From an uncultured Corynebacterium sp. (lineage in GTDB: Bacteria; Actinomycetota; Actinomycetes; Mycobacteriales; Mycobacteriaceae): a stretch of DNA of 13,514 nt. The notes under the pieces were generated by a model. It was not told where the DNA came from and did no database searches. It saw only the letters and a program-made list of their open reading frames with translations. The position numbers and the translations under genes were made by a program. This document shows, one piece after another, positions 13,500-13,514 of this stretch. The stretch's first letter is position 1; each line of letters begins with the position of its first letter. The DNA lies in contig CAMIFC010000042.1 in NCBI GenBank assembly GCA_946220775.1, forward strand, positions 1-13,514, written 5' to 3'.

Positions 13500-13514
13500 G
13501 GGAGTGGGGGTGGC

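Overview
The window looks like GC-rich actinobacterial chromosome, most probably Corynebacterium. The reasons are a near-consensus McbR operator in front of metE, -10 hexamers of the TAnnnT type placed 6-8 nt before start codons (leaderless transcripts), a secreted Tap/S33-type hydrolase, and the general codon and protein character. No species can be named from the sequence alone. There are no RNA genes, phage genes or transposases. Ten protein genes are present, one cut by the left edge and one interrupted by a stop codon.

Layout from left to right. Positions 1-474 (minus) hold the N-terminal third or so of a choline/carnitine O-acyltransferase. Divergent from it, 533-1756 encodes a nucleoside hydrolase with a low-complexity insertion. 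Tail to tail with that, 1753-2493 (minus) is a class I SAM methyltransferase broken by one in-frame TAG. Divergent again, 2600-4207 encodes a secreted S33-type alpha/beta hydrolase. A 730-bp gene-free spacer (4208-4938) separates it from the convergent metE and carries two near-identical 83-85 bp palindromic repeats.

metE (4939-7221, minus) is cobalamin-independent methionine synthase. It is preceded by a leader of about 250 nt with strong base-pairing potential and by a McbR-like box. Facing away from metE is a three-gene ECF transporter operon (7728-10492): S component, T component and a fused, asymmetric double ATPase. Then come a minus-strand Tat/lipobox Rieske protein (10574-10996), divergent purT (11043-12584) with an unusual charged tail, and directly behind it trhO, the rhodanese-fold tRNA U34 hydroxylase (12594-13499).

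How the parts connect: metE makes methionine and is probably repressed through McbR when sulfur amino acids are plentiful. The divergent ECF importer may belong to the same physiology, but its substrate cannot be read from the sequence. purT (formate-dependent purine synthesis) and the nucleoside hydrolase (purine/pyrimidine salvage) are both nucleotide genes but are not co-transcribed.

The most unusual signals are five. An octamer, GGACGCCA, occurs 12 times across the window, usually behind a T-rich tract. The ECF ATPase has halves that have decayed in complementary ways. The metE leader can form a long stem whose loop can pair with a downstream segment. The convergent spacer holds a duplicated palindromic element. 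The methyltransferase is interrupted by an amber codon.
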